The position numbers and the translations under genes were made by a program. Under the pieces are notes generated by a model. The model had not been told where the DNA came from and made no database searches. It saw only the letters and a list, made by a program, of their open reading frames with translations. Source: an uncultured Ignavibacteria bacterium (GTDB lineage Bacteria > Bacteroidota > Ignavibacteria > Kapaibacteriales > UBA2268). From it: DNA of 64,000 bases. Every line of letters starts with the position of its first letter. The first letter of the stretch is position 1. Where the stretch lies: assembly GCA_903862655.1 (NCBI GenBank), contig CAIOZA010000020.1, positions 1-64,000 of the forward strand, written 5' to 3'. This document shows positions 25,728 to 35,310 of the stretch, one piece after another.

Positions 25728-26197
25728 TATTTCTGAAGCACTTTCAAAGTTTCAATAATTTGATCGACATGTCCCTTAACCTTCACATTTGAAATCACTT
25801 CAGCGATTTCACCTTTTGGGCTGATAATATAAGTTGTTCTAATAACTCCAAGATATTTTTTCCCATACATTGATTTTTCACCCATTACATCATATAAATT
25901 ACAAATTGCTTTATCAGGATCTGCAATCAATGAGAAATTTAGACTTTGTTTGGTTTTGAATCCCGCATGAGATTTTGCAGAATCAGGGCTTACCCCTAAT
26001 ACTACAGCTCCAACTGATGTAATTCTTTCCATGTTATCACGGAAATCACAGGCTTCCTGAGTACAGCCGGGTGTATTGTCTTTGGGATAAAAGTAAAGAA
26101 CAATCCATTTTTCTGAGAAATCGTTAAGTGAAATCTTGAGGCCTTCATCGGTTTCTGCTATGAATACCGGTGCTAATGATGATTTATTTAATGCCAT
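25727..26197 (-). CDS. bcp: Thiol peroxidase Bcp (peroxiredoxin Q)
   Basis: 156 residues, the normal length for the family. The active-site block is YPKDNTPGCTQEACDFRD, with peroxidatic Cys45 and resolving Cys50, which identifies an atypical two-cysteine Bcp enzyme. It reduces hydrogen peroxide and alkyl hydroperoxides with thioredoxin. It shares one base with tatD (TAATG-type junction), so both are probably translated from one message. Confidence 0.93.
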   Translation of the reverse strand: MALNKSSLAPVFIAETDEGLKISLNDFSEKWIVLYFYPKDNTPGCTQEACDFRDNMERITSVGAVVLGVSPDSAKSHAGFKTKQSLNFSLIADPDKAICNLYDVMGEKSMYGKKYLGVIRTTYIISPKGEIAEVISNVKVKGHVDQIIETLKVLQK

Positions 26198-26222
26198 GAT
26201 TTTTATCCATATTAAAAAGTGA

Positions 26223-27923
26223 TTAACGAGGTGAAACCTTTGCCCCGAATAAATTTACAATTGTTTTTTCAAGTGGATTCAGCTCACTTGAACCTGAATT
26301 TGAATTTAGTGAAGAATCTGTATTTGCATCTTTTGCTAAAGATGAACCAGTATCGTTTTGTAAAATTTTAATTGAGATTTTATGACCAAAAAATACTTCG
26401 AGATAATGTAGAATATTCTTTTTATTATTGGTAATATTCTCAAAAATAATTTGACCTGAAGCATTTAGAACAACTTCCTGATTAAGAAAAACAGGAGTGC
26501 AGTAAGATTGAGTTAAGTATTGCAATCCAAATTCAGCTTTTGCAAATTTATTGAGAAATTCCTGCCAACTATTTTCGAGGTTGGCTTTGTCGGATTTTTG
26601 ATTAGTCAAATCAACATTCATAGGTTGTTTTTGAACTTTTGCTTCCTCAGTCTTCTCTACCTTTAATGAACTGTCAACAATTTTTGGAGATTGAGACAGT
26701 TTAGACGATGAAACAGTAAAAGATGAATTCCTATCTTTTGCCACAGAGTTTGAGTTATTTTGAGACAATCCCTTGCCTGATTTCAATTCAGTTAATAACT
26801 CACTAATTTCGATTGCATTATCAATAGAAGCAAGATTCAACAAGCAAAGTTCGAACTTAACTTTTGGTTGTGACGTGAATCTAAGAGCCTGTTCTGTTGA
26901 AGAAATCAAATTTAGAATTCTCATCAGATCTGGTTTTGAATAATAATCTGAGAATTTTTTATATTTTTCTATAAAGCTATCAGGTGCATCAATCAAATCG
27001 AGTTTATTGGTTACCTTTACAGTTAAAAGATTTCTGTAATGCTCCAATAATCCACCTAAACACTCCTGGAGATCATAACCTTTGTTCGAAATATCTTTTG
27101 CAACCAAAAGCATCTCTTCAAAATTCTTATCAATACCAGCCTGACTGATACGGAAGAAAAAGTCAGTATCAATTAGATGTAATGCATCAACCATTTCGGA
27201 ATAAATCACATTTTTCCCGGAAAATGCAACGACCTGGTCGAAAATACTTTGCGAATCTCTCATGGAACCATCGGCCTTACGGGCTATTGTTATCAGAGAC
27301 TCATTGTCAATTTCAATTTCTTCTTTTTCTGCAATGTAAGTTAAATGAGAGATGATCTTATCCATTTCCATACGACGGAATTCGTGCCTCTGACAACGGC
27401 TTAGAATTGTAGCAGGAACTTTGTGCTGTTCAGTAGTAGCAAATACAAATAACAAATGAGGAGGAGGCTCTTCCAGAGTTTTTAGGAGCGCATTGAAAGC
27501 TGAGGTAGAAAGCATGTGAACCTCATCGATGATGTACATTTTGTATCTGCTCGAAGAAGGCGGATACTTTGAGTTTTCTCTCAACTTACGAATATCATCC
27601 ACACTATTGTTGGATGCACCATCTATTTCAATTACGTCCATGGATTTGCTGTCAAGGATAGAAAGACAGGAAGAACACTGATTACATGGTTCAGAATCAA
27701 TCAGATTCTCACAATTCAAGGCTCTTGCAAGGATTCTGGCAGTTGTGGTTTTACCAACACCACGAGGACCAGAGAATAATAAGGCATGGTGCATGCGATT
27801 TGTTCGTAAAGCATTCTGCATAGTCTTTGTAATATGCTCCTGGCCGACCACATCCTTAAACAATAATGGACGCCATTTTCTTGCAGTTACAATAAAATTG
27901 ATTTGATTGTTATCTTTACTCAT
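26223..27923 (-). CDS. dnaX: DNA polymerase III subunit gamma/tau
   Basis: 566 residues. The AAA+ clamp-loader module shows Walker A GPRGVGKTT (52-60), a four-cysteine zinc site (Cys71, 80, 83, 86), Walker B MYIIDEVHML and sensor motif ILSRCQRHEF. Domain III continues to about 370. A Ser/Asn-rich linker (about 375-440) leads to a C-terminal segment of the tau type. The protein loads the sliding clamp and organises the replisome. I see no obvious frameshift signal for a separate gamma product. Confidence 0.95.
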   Translation of the reverse strand: MSKDNNQINFIVTARKWRPLLFKDVVGQEHITKTMQNALRTNRMHHALLFSGPRGVGKTTTARILARALNCENLIDSEPCNQCSSCLSILDSKSMDVIEIDGASNNSVDDIRKLRENSKYPPSSSRYKMYIIDEVHMLSTSAFNALLKTLEEPPPHLLFVFATTEQHKVPATILSRCQRHEFRRMEMDKIISHLTYIAEKEEIEIDNESLITIARKADGSMRDSQSIFDQVVAFSGKNVIYSEMVDALHLIDTDFFFRISQAGIDKNFEEMLLVAKDISNKGYDLQECLGGLLEHYRNLLTVKVTNKLDLIDAPDSFIEKYKKFSDYYSKPDLMRILNLISSTEQALRFTSQPKVKFELCLLNLASIDNAIEISELLTELKSGKGLSQNNSNSVAKDRNSSFTVSSSKLSQSPKIVDSSLKVEKTEEAKVQKQPMNVDLTNQKSDKANLENSWQEFLNKFAKAEFGLQYLTQSYCTPVFLNQEVVLNASGQIIFENITNNKKNILHYLEVFFGHKISIKILQNDTGSSLAKDANTDSSLNSNSGSSELNPLEKTIVNLFGAKVSPR

Positions 27924-28030
27924 AATTTAATTTTATTTAAATTTGAAATTACTTAAACATCAAAAACGGTTATAAAATAAAAAATTTTATAATTTTGAAT
28001 TTACAATTTGGCAATATTTAACAGAAAATT

Positions 28031-30898
28031 ATGAACAATTTACTAAAATTATTTATCAGCACCACAATATTGATTGCATTATCGGTGGGAACGACTTTAT
28101 CCAAAGCACATCAGATATTATCCTCTGAAAAAAAAATCGGAAGAATAAGTAAGGTTTGGTCTAATGAAATAATTATTAGAGTAAAATCAAATGCGAATAA
28201 TTTGAATAATATCAACAGAATATTGAATACATATAATACATCAATTGTCAGCGTATATCTTACTCCAGATGAATCTATTTCACGACAACCAGCAAATTTT
28301 TTAATGAAAAGAAATTTGGATCAAGTAAAAATTAGCGCAATTCTACTTGCAGAAGAACCTTTGCTCAGAACCTATCATCTTGAATATTCAGGGAATGAGA
28401 CTCCTGAAGCTTTTTGTAAGAGAATATTATCTTTAGAAAAAACCGTAGAAATAGCCGAACCTGTTGGAGTTGATGAAATGCTGACACAATCGATTCCTAA
28501 TGATCCCTTGGTTGGACAGCAGAGTCTTTTATCGTTAATAAGTGCCTTTGATGCGTGGGGGATTTATCAGGGTGATACGAATGTTGTGATTGGGATTAGC
28601 GATGGTGGAATTTACCAACAACATCCCGATTTATTACCTAATATCGCTCCAAACTGGAAGGAAATACCAGATGATGGAATTGATAATGATAATAATGGTT
28701 ATATCGATGATTATATTGGTTATAATATGGCATATCTCGATGATGGCACAAAACCAGGTGAAACAGTTCATGGCAGTGATCATGGTACTGCAGTAGCCAG
28801 TATAGCCGGAGCAGCGACTAACAACTCTAAGGGTATGGCGGGAGTTGGTTATAAGAGCAGAATTTTCCCTATAAAAACAGCAGTCATGAATGATAATTTT
28901 ATAAAGTATGGATATCAATCTATTCTTTATGCAGCTAAGAGAGGTTTTAAGGTACTAAATTGCAGCTGGGGTCAGCCGAAAGCTTTTTCTCAAATTGATC
29001 AATCTGTTATAAATTATGCTATAGCTAATGATGTGGCTATTGTTGCAGCTGGCGGTAATGGGGAAAATAGTTTGACACCTTATTTTCCAGCTGGCTATTT
29101 TGGTGTTTTATCAGTTGGTGAAACTGATTTAACGGATAGAGTTACAGGATCTTCAACAATGGGTGCAGAGATTGATATAATGGCTCCCGGAGAAAACTCC
29201 TATACAGCCAAGAATAATGGAAGTTACGCAATAGAAACTTCAGGTGGGACTAGTTTTGCATCACCTGTTATAGCAGGAGTACTTGCTCTTGTTAGAGGTA
29301 GATATCCGAATTTAACGGCATTGCAGGCTCAGGAATTTACACGTCAATCTGTAGATGATATCACCGCTCAAAATTATCAATGGACTACCATGGTGAGAGG
29401 TAGAGTCAATGCCTTAAAAGCAATGACAATTGATCCTATGTCAATACCTGCGATAAAACCAATAAAATTAAATTTTTATAACCAATCTCTAGTGAAGATT
29501 GACAGATTAATCACCAATGAAGAAACTTACCTCGATATTGCAGCTTTCAATTATCTTGGAGTAGCTAAAAATTTAAAGTTTACTCTCTCAATGGCGTATG
29601 ATTTCAATCAATCAATTCAAATTCTTGATTCTATCGTTACAGTTGATAATATTAGTGCAAATTTATCTTTTAATATTTCGAAGTTCAAACTGAAGCTTCT
29701 TCAGGATGAAAAAATGAAGGTGATTTTAAGGGTTGATATGACTGGTGAAAATGGATACCATGACTTTTTTATGGTTCCGTTTATTCCCACTTCAGAGGTT
29801 ACTACTTTTTCAAATGGGATATTGACTTTTTCAGCTGGGGATAGGGGGCATATAGGTTTTGTTGGATCTGGAGAGACTCAACAGGGTGTTGGAATTTTGT
29901 ATAATGATATTGGGAGTCTTATTTACAAGGGAGGGTTGATTGCAACAGCCAATAATAATCTTTCAGTCAGTGCAAATTTCAGTCAGATGTATGAGGGTTG
30001 TGATTTCCAAACAGTAAAGACTTTTGCTGAACCGGACAAATTTACAGGAATATTTAATGATGATGGTGCTTCCCAATTTGAAAAGATCGGACTTTCGGTT
30101 AAGCAGACATTTCTTCTGGCTTCTAAAAACAACATTGCAAAATCGACATTAATAATTAAAAATATTTCTGGAAAAATCTTAACTGATGTGGCTTTGGGCT
30201 ATTATTTTGATTGGGATATACCACCTAATTCAGATAAGAATACTGTGTCTGCATTTCCTGAAGCGATTCCTGAATCATTCAAAGCTGTAGCCGCCGCGGC
30301 TGAAGTGGCTCAATATTCTGGCTCTGAAACTGCTCCGGTTTGTGGTTGTGTTGCTATAAATAATGATGATAATTTGAGAGCACAAGCGGCCGGAATGGAT
30401 TACACTACAACCAAATCATTTTCTAAAGACAATCAGATAGCGTCACTTAGCTCAGGTTCAAACATCCAATATAATAAAGTTGGTGATATAAATATGATTG
30501 TGGGGATGAGGTTCCCAGGTAATACTGCTCCAAATGCGGAACTGACATTCAATTTCTTTTTTGGCTGTGCTAATTCGAAGTCGGAACTGGCGTCTGCTTT
30601 TCAGAATGCACTTTTGGGACTCGATGTTGGGGAAGAAAAGGAAGACCATTCGATTAAAGTTGAAGTTTATCCAAATCCATCAAAGGATTATCTTAGCCTA
30701 AAGTTTTCAAATATTGATCCTGTTGGATTTGAATTATCTATTTTAGATGTACTGGGTAATAAAGTCGTCTCTGTTATTTCACCATTTTCGACAGCGAATA
30801 ATAGTCTTGTAAATATCGGGAGTTTATCCGAAGGGTTGTATTTTGTCAGGTTGAATTCAGGTGGTAAATCAGCATTTACGAGATTTATTAAATACTAA
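28031..30898 (+). CDS. Secreted subtilisin-family serine protease with T9SS sorting domain
   Basis: 955 residues. A signal peptide (about 1-25) and a propeptide (about 30-150) precede an S8 protease domain with catalytic Asp191 (ISDGG), His251 (DHGTAVAS) and Ser408 (GGTSFASPV). An Asp/Asn-rich loop (DDGIDNDNNGYIDD) probably binds calcium. About 400 residues of beta domains follow. The C-terminal T9SS type A domain begins at VEVYPNPSKDYLSL and ends GLYFVRLNSGGKSAFTRFIKY. It should be exported by Sec and T9SS and then anchored or released at the surface. A terminator follows. Confidence 0.92.
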   Translation: MNNLLKLFISTTILIALSVGTTLSKAHQILSSEKKIGRISKVWSNEIIIRVKSNANNLNNINRILNTYNTSIVSVYLTPDESISRQPANFLMKRNLDQVKISAILLAEEPLLRTYHLEYSGNETPEAFCKRILSLEKTVEIAEPVGVDEMLTQSIPNDPLVGQQSLLSLISAFDAWGIYQGDTNVVIGISDGGIYQQHPDLLPNIAPNWKEIPDDGIDNDNNGYIDDYIGYNMAYLDDGTKPGETVHGSDHGTAVASIAGAATNNSKGMAGVGYKSRIFPIKTAVMNDNFIKYGYQSILYAAKRGFKVLNCSWGQPKAFSQIDQSVINYAIANDVAIVAAGGNGENSLTPYFPAGYFGVLSVGETDLTDRVTGSSTMGAEIDIMAPGENSYTAKNNGSYAIETSGGTSFASPVIAGVLALVRGRYPNLTALQAQEFTRQSVDDITAQNYQWTTMVRGRVNALKAMTIDPMSIPAIKPIKLNFYNQSLVKIDRLITNEETYLDIAAFNYLGVAKNLKFTLSMAYDFNQSIQILDSIVTVDNISANLSFNISKFKLKLLQDEKMKVILRVDMTGENGYHDFFMVPFIPTSEVTTFSNGILTFSAGDRGHIGFVGSGETQQGVGILYNDIGSLIYKGGLIATANNNLSVSANFSQMYEGCDFQTVKTFAEPDKFTGIFNDDGASQFEKIGLSVKQTFLLASKNNIAKSTLIIKNISGKILTDVALGYYFDWDIPPNSDKNTVSAFPEAIPESFKAVAAAAEVAQYSGSETAPVCGCVAINNDDNLRAQAAGMDYTTTKSFSKDNQIASLSSGSNIQYNKVGDINMIVGMRFPGNTAPNAELTFNFFFGCANSKSELASAFQNALLGLDVGEEKEDHSIKVEVYPNPSKDYLSLKFSNIDPVGFELSILDVLGNKVVSVISPFSTANNSLVNIGSLSEGLYFVRLNSGGKSAFTRFIKY

Positions 30899-30981
30899 AT
30901 CAAAATTGTCATACTGATTTGGTAGAGTTAAAAAACCTATCACTTGATTCAATAAAATTTGAATTAATGGGTTAAAAGAAG

Positions 30982-31015
30982 AAAGACCGCACTTCATTAT
31001 TGAAATGTGGTCTTT
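30982..31015. terminator. Bidirectional intrinsic terminator
   Basis: A 15-bp stem with one mismatch and one G-T pair (AAAGACCGCACTTCA with TGAAATGTGGTCTTT) and a TTAT loop. It serves both the protease gene and the convergent FecR-like gene. Confidence 0.85.
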
Positions 31016-31039
31016 TTATAAATAAATATTCTTGTTGAG

Positions 31040-31981
31040 TTATAACGAACTATTCATTCTCTTTAAGAATCTCTTATAAATGTCTTTGTACTCGCTTACC
31101 TCAGGATTTGCTTCGGATGCTTCCTTGTAAAATTTGTTTGCATCTTCATAGAGATTATTCATTTCATAGTAATTACCAATAACAATTTTGTTCAATGCTG
31201 AAGTGTCATCTCCCAATTCTTTTTTTAATTCTGCAACATCGGATGTAATTTTATCAATTTGTGAATTAGACAGAACCGAAAAAGTGCAATCTGGTGATTT
31301 AACATTTGCATCATTCGACAAGACGACGTGCCAGAAATAGAAAGTATCCCTTTCGAGTTTAAGAGTATTTGCATCGAGGTTTACGTTAGTGTTTTTTACT
31401 TCTGATGAATAGATTTCACGGTCAAATCTGTCTCTTATGAAGATTTTATATGATTTAGCCTTTGGAACTTCTTTCCAGGAAAGAGTAACATTATTTGATT
31501 TAAGGCAAATCTTACGTGGAGAATTAAGTTCAATTGCAGCATTTGCTGGATCTGCTGACATTTTATCCATACTACGTTCCACGGCACCAGTAGTTTCCAT
31601 CCCTTCACGATAGTCGGATTGACTTTTTGTGTCATTTAGCTGGTTTACAATATAATTACCTAATTTCTGAGCAACACTGCTTTTGGAAGTATTTGTTTTT
31701 AATGCAAGCTGTTCGGTAGTAAATTCACCGCTTTGCTTGAGTTCAACAGTCTTACCGGATTTATGAACTAAGCCTAAATAGCTGTTGTTGCCAATTTTGA
31801 TTTTATCATTGGCTTGAATTTTTGCTCCTGTATTTAGTTTAGCCCAGGATTTTGATGACTTAGCGAAAATCTGAACATCGCCTTTTGAAGCCATAACATT
31901 GAACTGATAATCTGCAGAGATTAAGAGAGCAGAGCTGAGGCATAAGGCAAATAAAGCTAGTAGTAAAGTTTTGATTCTCAT
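31040..31981 (-). CDS. FecR-like exported protein
   Basis: 313 residues with a signal peptide (1-23). Residues 25-100 match a FecR-type beta domain (GDVQIFAKSSKSWAKLNTGAKIQANDKIKIGNNSYLGLV). A central beta domain and a C-terminal helical, TPR-like tail (NKIVIGNYYEMNNLYEDANKFYKEA) follow. There is no sigma/anti-sigma partner here, so it is not a classical FecR iron regulator. Its start overlaps the stop of the upstream CHASE2 gene by four bases, which ties it to the CHASE2 pair. Confidence 0.78.
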   Translation of the reverse strand: MRIKTLLLALFALCLSSALLISADYQFNVMASKGDVQIFAKSSKSWAKLNTGAKIQANDKIKIGNNSYLGLVHKSGKTVELKQSGEFTTEQLALKTNTSKSSVAQKLGNYIVNQLNDTKSQSDYREGMETTGAVERSMDKMSADPANAAIELNSPRKICLKSNNVTLSWKEVPKAKSYKIFIRDRFDREIYSSEVKNTNVNLDANTLKLERDTFYFWHVVLSNDANVKSPDCTFSVLSNSQIDKITSDVAELKKELGDDTSALNKIVIGNYYEMNNLYEDANKFYKEASEANPEVSEYKDIYKRFLKRMNSSL

Positions 31982-33177
31982 TTCGAACCTCTTCTGAATA
32001 TTTTGGAATAAAATTTTCTAACAAATGGTAATAATGAATCCTTATAAGCTTCAAATATAATAATCGTCATCGCAACAGTAAATAAAACCGGAGTCAGATT
32101 AATATGAATGAAGGTTTTATTATACAAATTAATCGTCAATATTAGTATACCTATTGACTCTATTAAGAATGTTATATTGCTTATAACCTCATACCACATC
32201 GGGAAACGTTCTGATATCCAGAAGAACAAAATGAAATTGATGTAGGTAATAAAAAAAGCTATTATATAAACAATCCACTCTGGAATTTGATAGTAGTATT
32301 TTTCTTGTGTTATCATTGTGAGTATATTAGCGTGAATTTCTGTTTCATACATATCAGGGAATCCTCTTCCCTGAGAATTCTCACTTATAGGAGTGTAGTA
32401 CATATCTTCAAGGTAATTAAATTTTTCCATAAAAAGTAATTTACCAATTAAAACGATTTTGCCATTAAAAAAATCCGGATCAAACTCATCCTTCATTAAT
32501 TCTCTGAAATCGATATTACAGTACTTATTAAAATGACCATGATAATAAATAATTTCTTCGTCATGATCTCTGCTGAACAAATAATCAACTTTGGATTTGT
32601 CAAAAATTTCTGCAATTTTCACTGTAAAAGCCTTTTCCTTAACACCCATAATACTTGTCTTTGGATGGAAAGTACGAAGCGTATTGATTGTCTTATCTTT
32701 TCCGAAAAATAAATTCCTATAACCAGTTTTAGAATATTTGGATATAGGAAACATCCCCCGGTTAATCGATTCATGTTCTCCATATTTTGGATTAAAACTT
32801 GATAGAGTACTTGCAAAAACAATATTCTTAAATCGTTTAATAATGTCAGTCAAGAGACTATCTTCTTTGATATTATTGGAGGATACAACAGTTTTGTTGA
32901 CACCTATAACTTTTGGCTTGAAAAGAATAATTTTATCAAGAGCTTTGATTAGATTAGAGTTTGATTGTTCATCTAAATTTACTATAACAATATTGGGGTC
33001 GGCAAGTATTTGACTGTCCTCACGAGATACAGTAATGCCTAAATCAGTTACATCGAAATCAGAGAGAGTCTGTCGAAAGGAGAAGAAATAATCATTGCTA
33101 AAAATCAATGGCATTATGAATAATAGTGCCAAAATGAAAACAGGTCCAAATAATATTTCTGTTTTACGAATTATCAT
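31978..33177 (-). CDS. CHASE2 domain membrane protein without output domain (second copy)
   Basis: 399 residues from the ATG at 33177; the frame extends 13 codons upstream into the preceding gene. An N-terminal transmembrane segment (about 8-28) is followed by a periplasmic CHASE2 domain (to about 290) with typical DPNIVIVNLDEQSN, FKPKVIGVN and FNGKIVLIGKLL blocks. Three transmembrane helices follow (about 290-385). CHASE2 is normally the sensor part of cyclases, kinases or GGDEF proteins; this protein ends after the membrane helices with only a short tail. It must signal through a partner or do something else. The best candidate partner is the coupled FecR-like protein. Confidence 0.82.
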   Translation of the reverse strand: MIIRKTEILFGPVFILALLFIMPLIFSNDYFFSFRQTLSDFDVTDLGITVSREDSQILADPNIVIVNLDEQSNSNLIKALDKIILFKPKVIGVNKTVVSSNNIKEDSLLTDIIKRFKNIVFASTLSSFNPKYGEHESINRGMFPISKYSKTGYRNLFFGKDKTINTLRTFHPKTSIMGVKEKAFTVKIAEIFDKSKVDYLFSRDHDEEIIYYHGHFNKYCNIDFRELMKDEFDPDFFNGKIVLIGKLLFMEKFNYLEDMYYTPISENSQGRGFPDMYETEIHANILTMITQEKYYYQIPEWIVYIIAFFITYINFILFFWISERFPMWYEVISNITFLIESIGILILTINLYNKTFIHINLTPVLFTVAMTIIIFEAYKDSLLPFVRKFYSKIFRRGSK

Positions 33178-34426
33178 TCGAGATTCTCTTTTTTTCTTGG
33201 TTAGAATCAATATCATTCTTTGAATTTTTCAGGCGCTTATTCTTGATGCGAGATATAAAATTTAATGTAAGTGGTTTTATAGAATCATGATAACCTTCGT
33301 ATACAGGGACAATAAGTACTATACCCCACAGCATGTAGCTGGTGCCAATATAGTAGTTAAACTTATTAAACATAAATATTAGGAAAGCGAATACTACTAA
33401 TAAAAGTCCTAATGTTGAAATAATACTCAATGGTTCGTATAAGTCAAACCGTTTTACTCTGAGATAATGAAGTGAGATAATAATTATTGATAATAAAATA
33501 ATTTCCAGGACTTTTGTTATTCTTTCTGGCATTTTATCAAAATAACTCTCATTTAAAATCATAGAAATAACATTAGCATGAACAATTAATCCATACATAT
33601 CTGGGAAACTCTTACCAAGAAAAAGTCGATTTAATGGGGTGTAAAAGTTATCTTCAGAGACGAGGGTTTTGATGTCCGGTCCAAGAAAACCCATTAAAAC
33701 AATTTTACCCTTAATGAAATGTAAACTGTCTTGTCTATTGAAGATATCATTTACATCGAGAACTGTGTACTTGTCAATATTTCGAGCAAAATCAACAATT
33801 TCATTTTTATTATCTCTATTGATACATTTTTTTGCCTTAACAGAATCGAATATCATAGCAATCTGAATAGGGAAGAAGAGCTTGATGACTCCATTTACCG
33901 GTTCTTTAGGTGGAATATTTCTAACTGTCATAAACTCTTTCTTGTCCATCGTAAAATTAGCATATCCTCCAACTGCGAATTGGGCAAAGTCAGGATGGGA
34001 AGTAATGACAGAATCGAATATCTTTTTTTCATTATTATATACAATTTTTTCTGCAATAACTAAATGTTTTACTTTCGAAAATGCTGTAATCAGGGGTATA
34101 TCCAGGCTATCTGATTTTCTATTCTTGAAAAAACTATCTATACCGATAACTTTTGGTTCGTAAGAATTAATTATTTCGAGTTCGCGTGCTATCCCAGATC
34201 GATTAAGAGTGCCTATGTTCACTATAACAATGTTAGTATCTTTTTGAATTTTGTGTTGATCTCTTAGACTAGAAAAAACCATGTCTGTCAGGTTGAAATT
34301 ATCCATTGAATTCTGGATTGGATTCATGAAATCAAGATTGAAATATTGGGGAAAAAACTCAATGATAATAACTACCACAATTACTGGGATAAAATGTTCA
34401 ATCTGGGTTTTGAGTTTTTTTAACAT
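33164..34426 (-). CDS. CHASE2 domain membrane protein without output domain (first copy)
   Basis: 420 residues from the ATG at 34426; the first eight codons of the longest frame overlap xthA and are not needed. The layout matches the next gene: one N-terminal helix, a CHASE2 domain (DTNIVIVNIGTLNRS, YEPKVIGIDSFF, IKGKIVLMGFLG), three C-terminal helices and a charged tail of about 45 residues without an output domain. The two are diverged tandem duplicates. The stop overlaps the downstream start by 14 bases. Confidence 0.82.
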   Translation of the reverse strand: MLKKLKTQIEHFIPVIVVVIIIEFFPQYFNLDFMNPIQNSMDNFNLTDMVFSSLRDQHKIQKDTNIVIVNIGTLNRSGIARELEIINSYEPKVIGIDSFFKNRKSDSLDIPLITAFSKVKHLVIAEKIVYNNEKKIFDSVITSHPDFAQFAVGGYANFTMDKKEFMTVRNIPPKEPVNGVIKLFFPIQIAMIFDSVKAKKCINRDNKNEIVDFARNIDKYTVLDVNDIFNRQDSLHFIKGKIVLMGFLGPDIKTLVSEDNFYTPLNRLFLGKSFPDMYGLIVHANVISMILNESYFDKMPERITKVLEIILLSIIIISLHYLRVKRFDLYEPLSIISTLGLLLVVFAFLIFMFNKFNYYIGTSYMLWGIVLIVPVYEGYHDSIKPLTLNFISRIKNKRLKNSKNDIDSNQEKKRISNDNS

Positions 34427-34430
34427 AAGA

Positions 34431-35228
34431 TTATAAATCAAGTTCAGCAATAACCGGGCAATGGTCTGATCCTAGCTGATCGGGATGATGATAAGCACTT
34501 TTCAATGATTTTTTAAGATCGGAAGTTATAAAGTGATAATCAATTCTCCAGCCAACATTGTTTTCTCTGGCTCTTCCACGTTGTGTCCACCAGGTATAAT
34601 GACCATTATCTTCATGGAATTCTCTGAAAGTATCGACAAATCCATTCTCAACCATCCAATCTAGTTTAACACGTTCGATAGGCATAAATCCTGATGTTCC
34701 AATGTTCTCAGCAGGGCGGGCAAGGTCAATTGGATTATGAGCAGTGTTGTAGTCACCGGATATTATATAAGGCCGTTTGTTCTTAGAGATATAATCAAAC
34801 AAATAGTCATAGAAATCAAGCTTATAGTCTAAACGGTCATTATCTGCATAACCTTTGGGAAAGTAAATTCCGAAGACAGAGAAATCCTTATAATGAGCCA
34901 GAAGAATTCTGCCTTCATCGTCGAATTTGTTGTTACCAAGGTTGTAAATCACTTCCTGTGGTCGTTCTTTGGTAATGATCGCCACACCACTGTATCCTTT
35001 TTTTGTGCGGCAAGTGTTGAAGAACGAATGATAACCTTCGGGTTGGCGTAAAGATTCGTCTATCTGATCTACATCAGCCTTGATCTCTTGCAGGCAGATA
35101 ATATCAGGTTGCTCCTGTTCAATATATTTAAACAGTTTGTTATCTTTTGTGACGACATCGAATCTTCTGCTTGGATTCTGTCCAGTTACTGAGCGATAAC
35201 CATTTATATTCCAGCTAATAATTTTCAT
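34431..35228 (-). CDS. xthA: Exodeoxyribonuclease III
   Basis: 265 residues, normal for the family. The motifs are SWNINGYRS, ICLQEIKAD, GVAIITKERP, SGDYNTAHNPIDLARP, WRIDYHFITSD and LGSDHCPVIAEL, which carry the catalytic Glu, Asp, Asn and His residues. It acts as an apurinic/apyrimidinic endonuclease and 3'-5' exonuclease in base excision repair. It ends four bases before the CHASE2 start. Confidence 0.94.
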   Translation of the reverse strand: MKIISWNINGYRSVTGQNPSRRFDVVTKDNKLFKYIEQEQPDIICLQEIKADVDQIDESLRQPEGYHSFFNTCRTKKGYSGVAIITKERPQEVIYNLGNNKFDDEGRILLAHYKDFSVFGIYFPKGYADNDRLDYKLDFYDYLFDYISKNKRPYIISGDYNTAHNPIDLARPAENIGTSGFMPIERVKLDWMVENGFVDTFREFHEDNGHYTWWTQRGRARENNVGWRIDYHFITSDLKKSLKSAYHHPDQLGSDHCPVIAELDL

Positions 35229-35310
35229 AAGAGAATCTTTAAATTGAAATTCATTAAATATTTGCCAAATTTAACAAAATTAGTATTTATAATCAACTAA
35301 TTATTGGTGT

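Noticed and set aside
26223-27923. Programmed frameshift in dnaX giving a separate gamma subunit
   Set aside because: I saw no slippery A-run with a following stem comparable to the E. coli signal; only the full-length tau-type product is supported.
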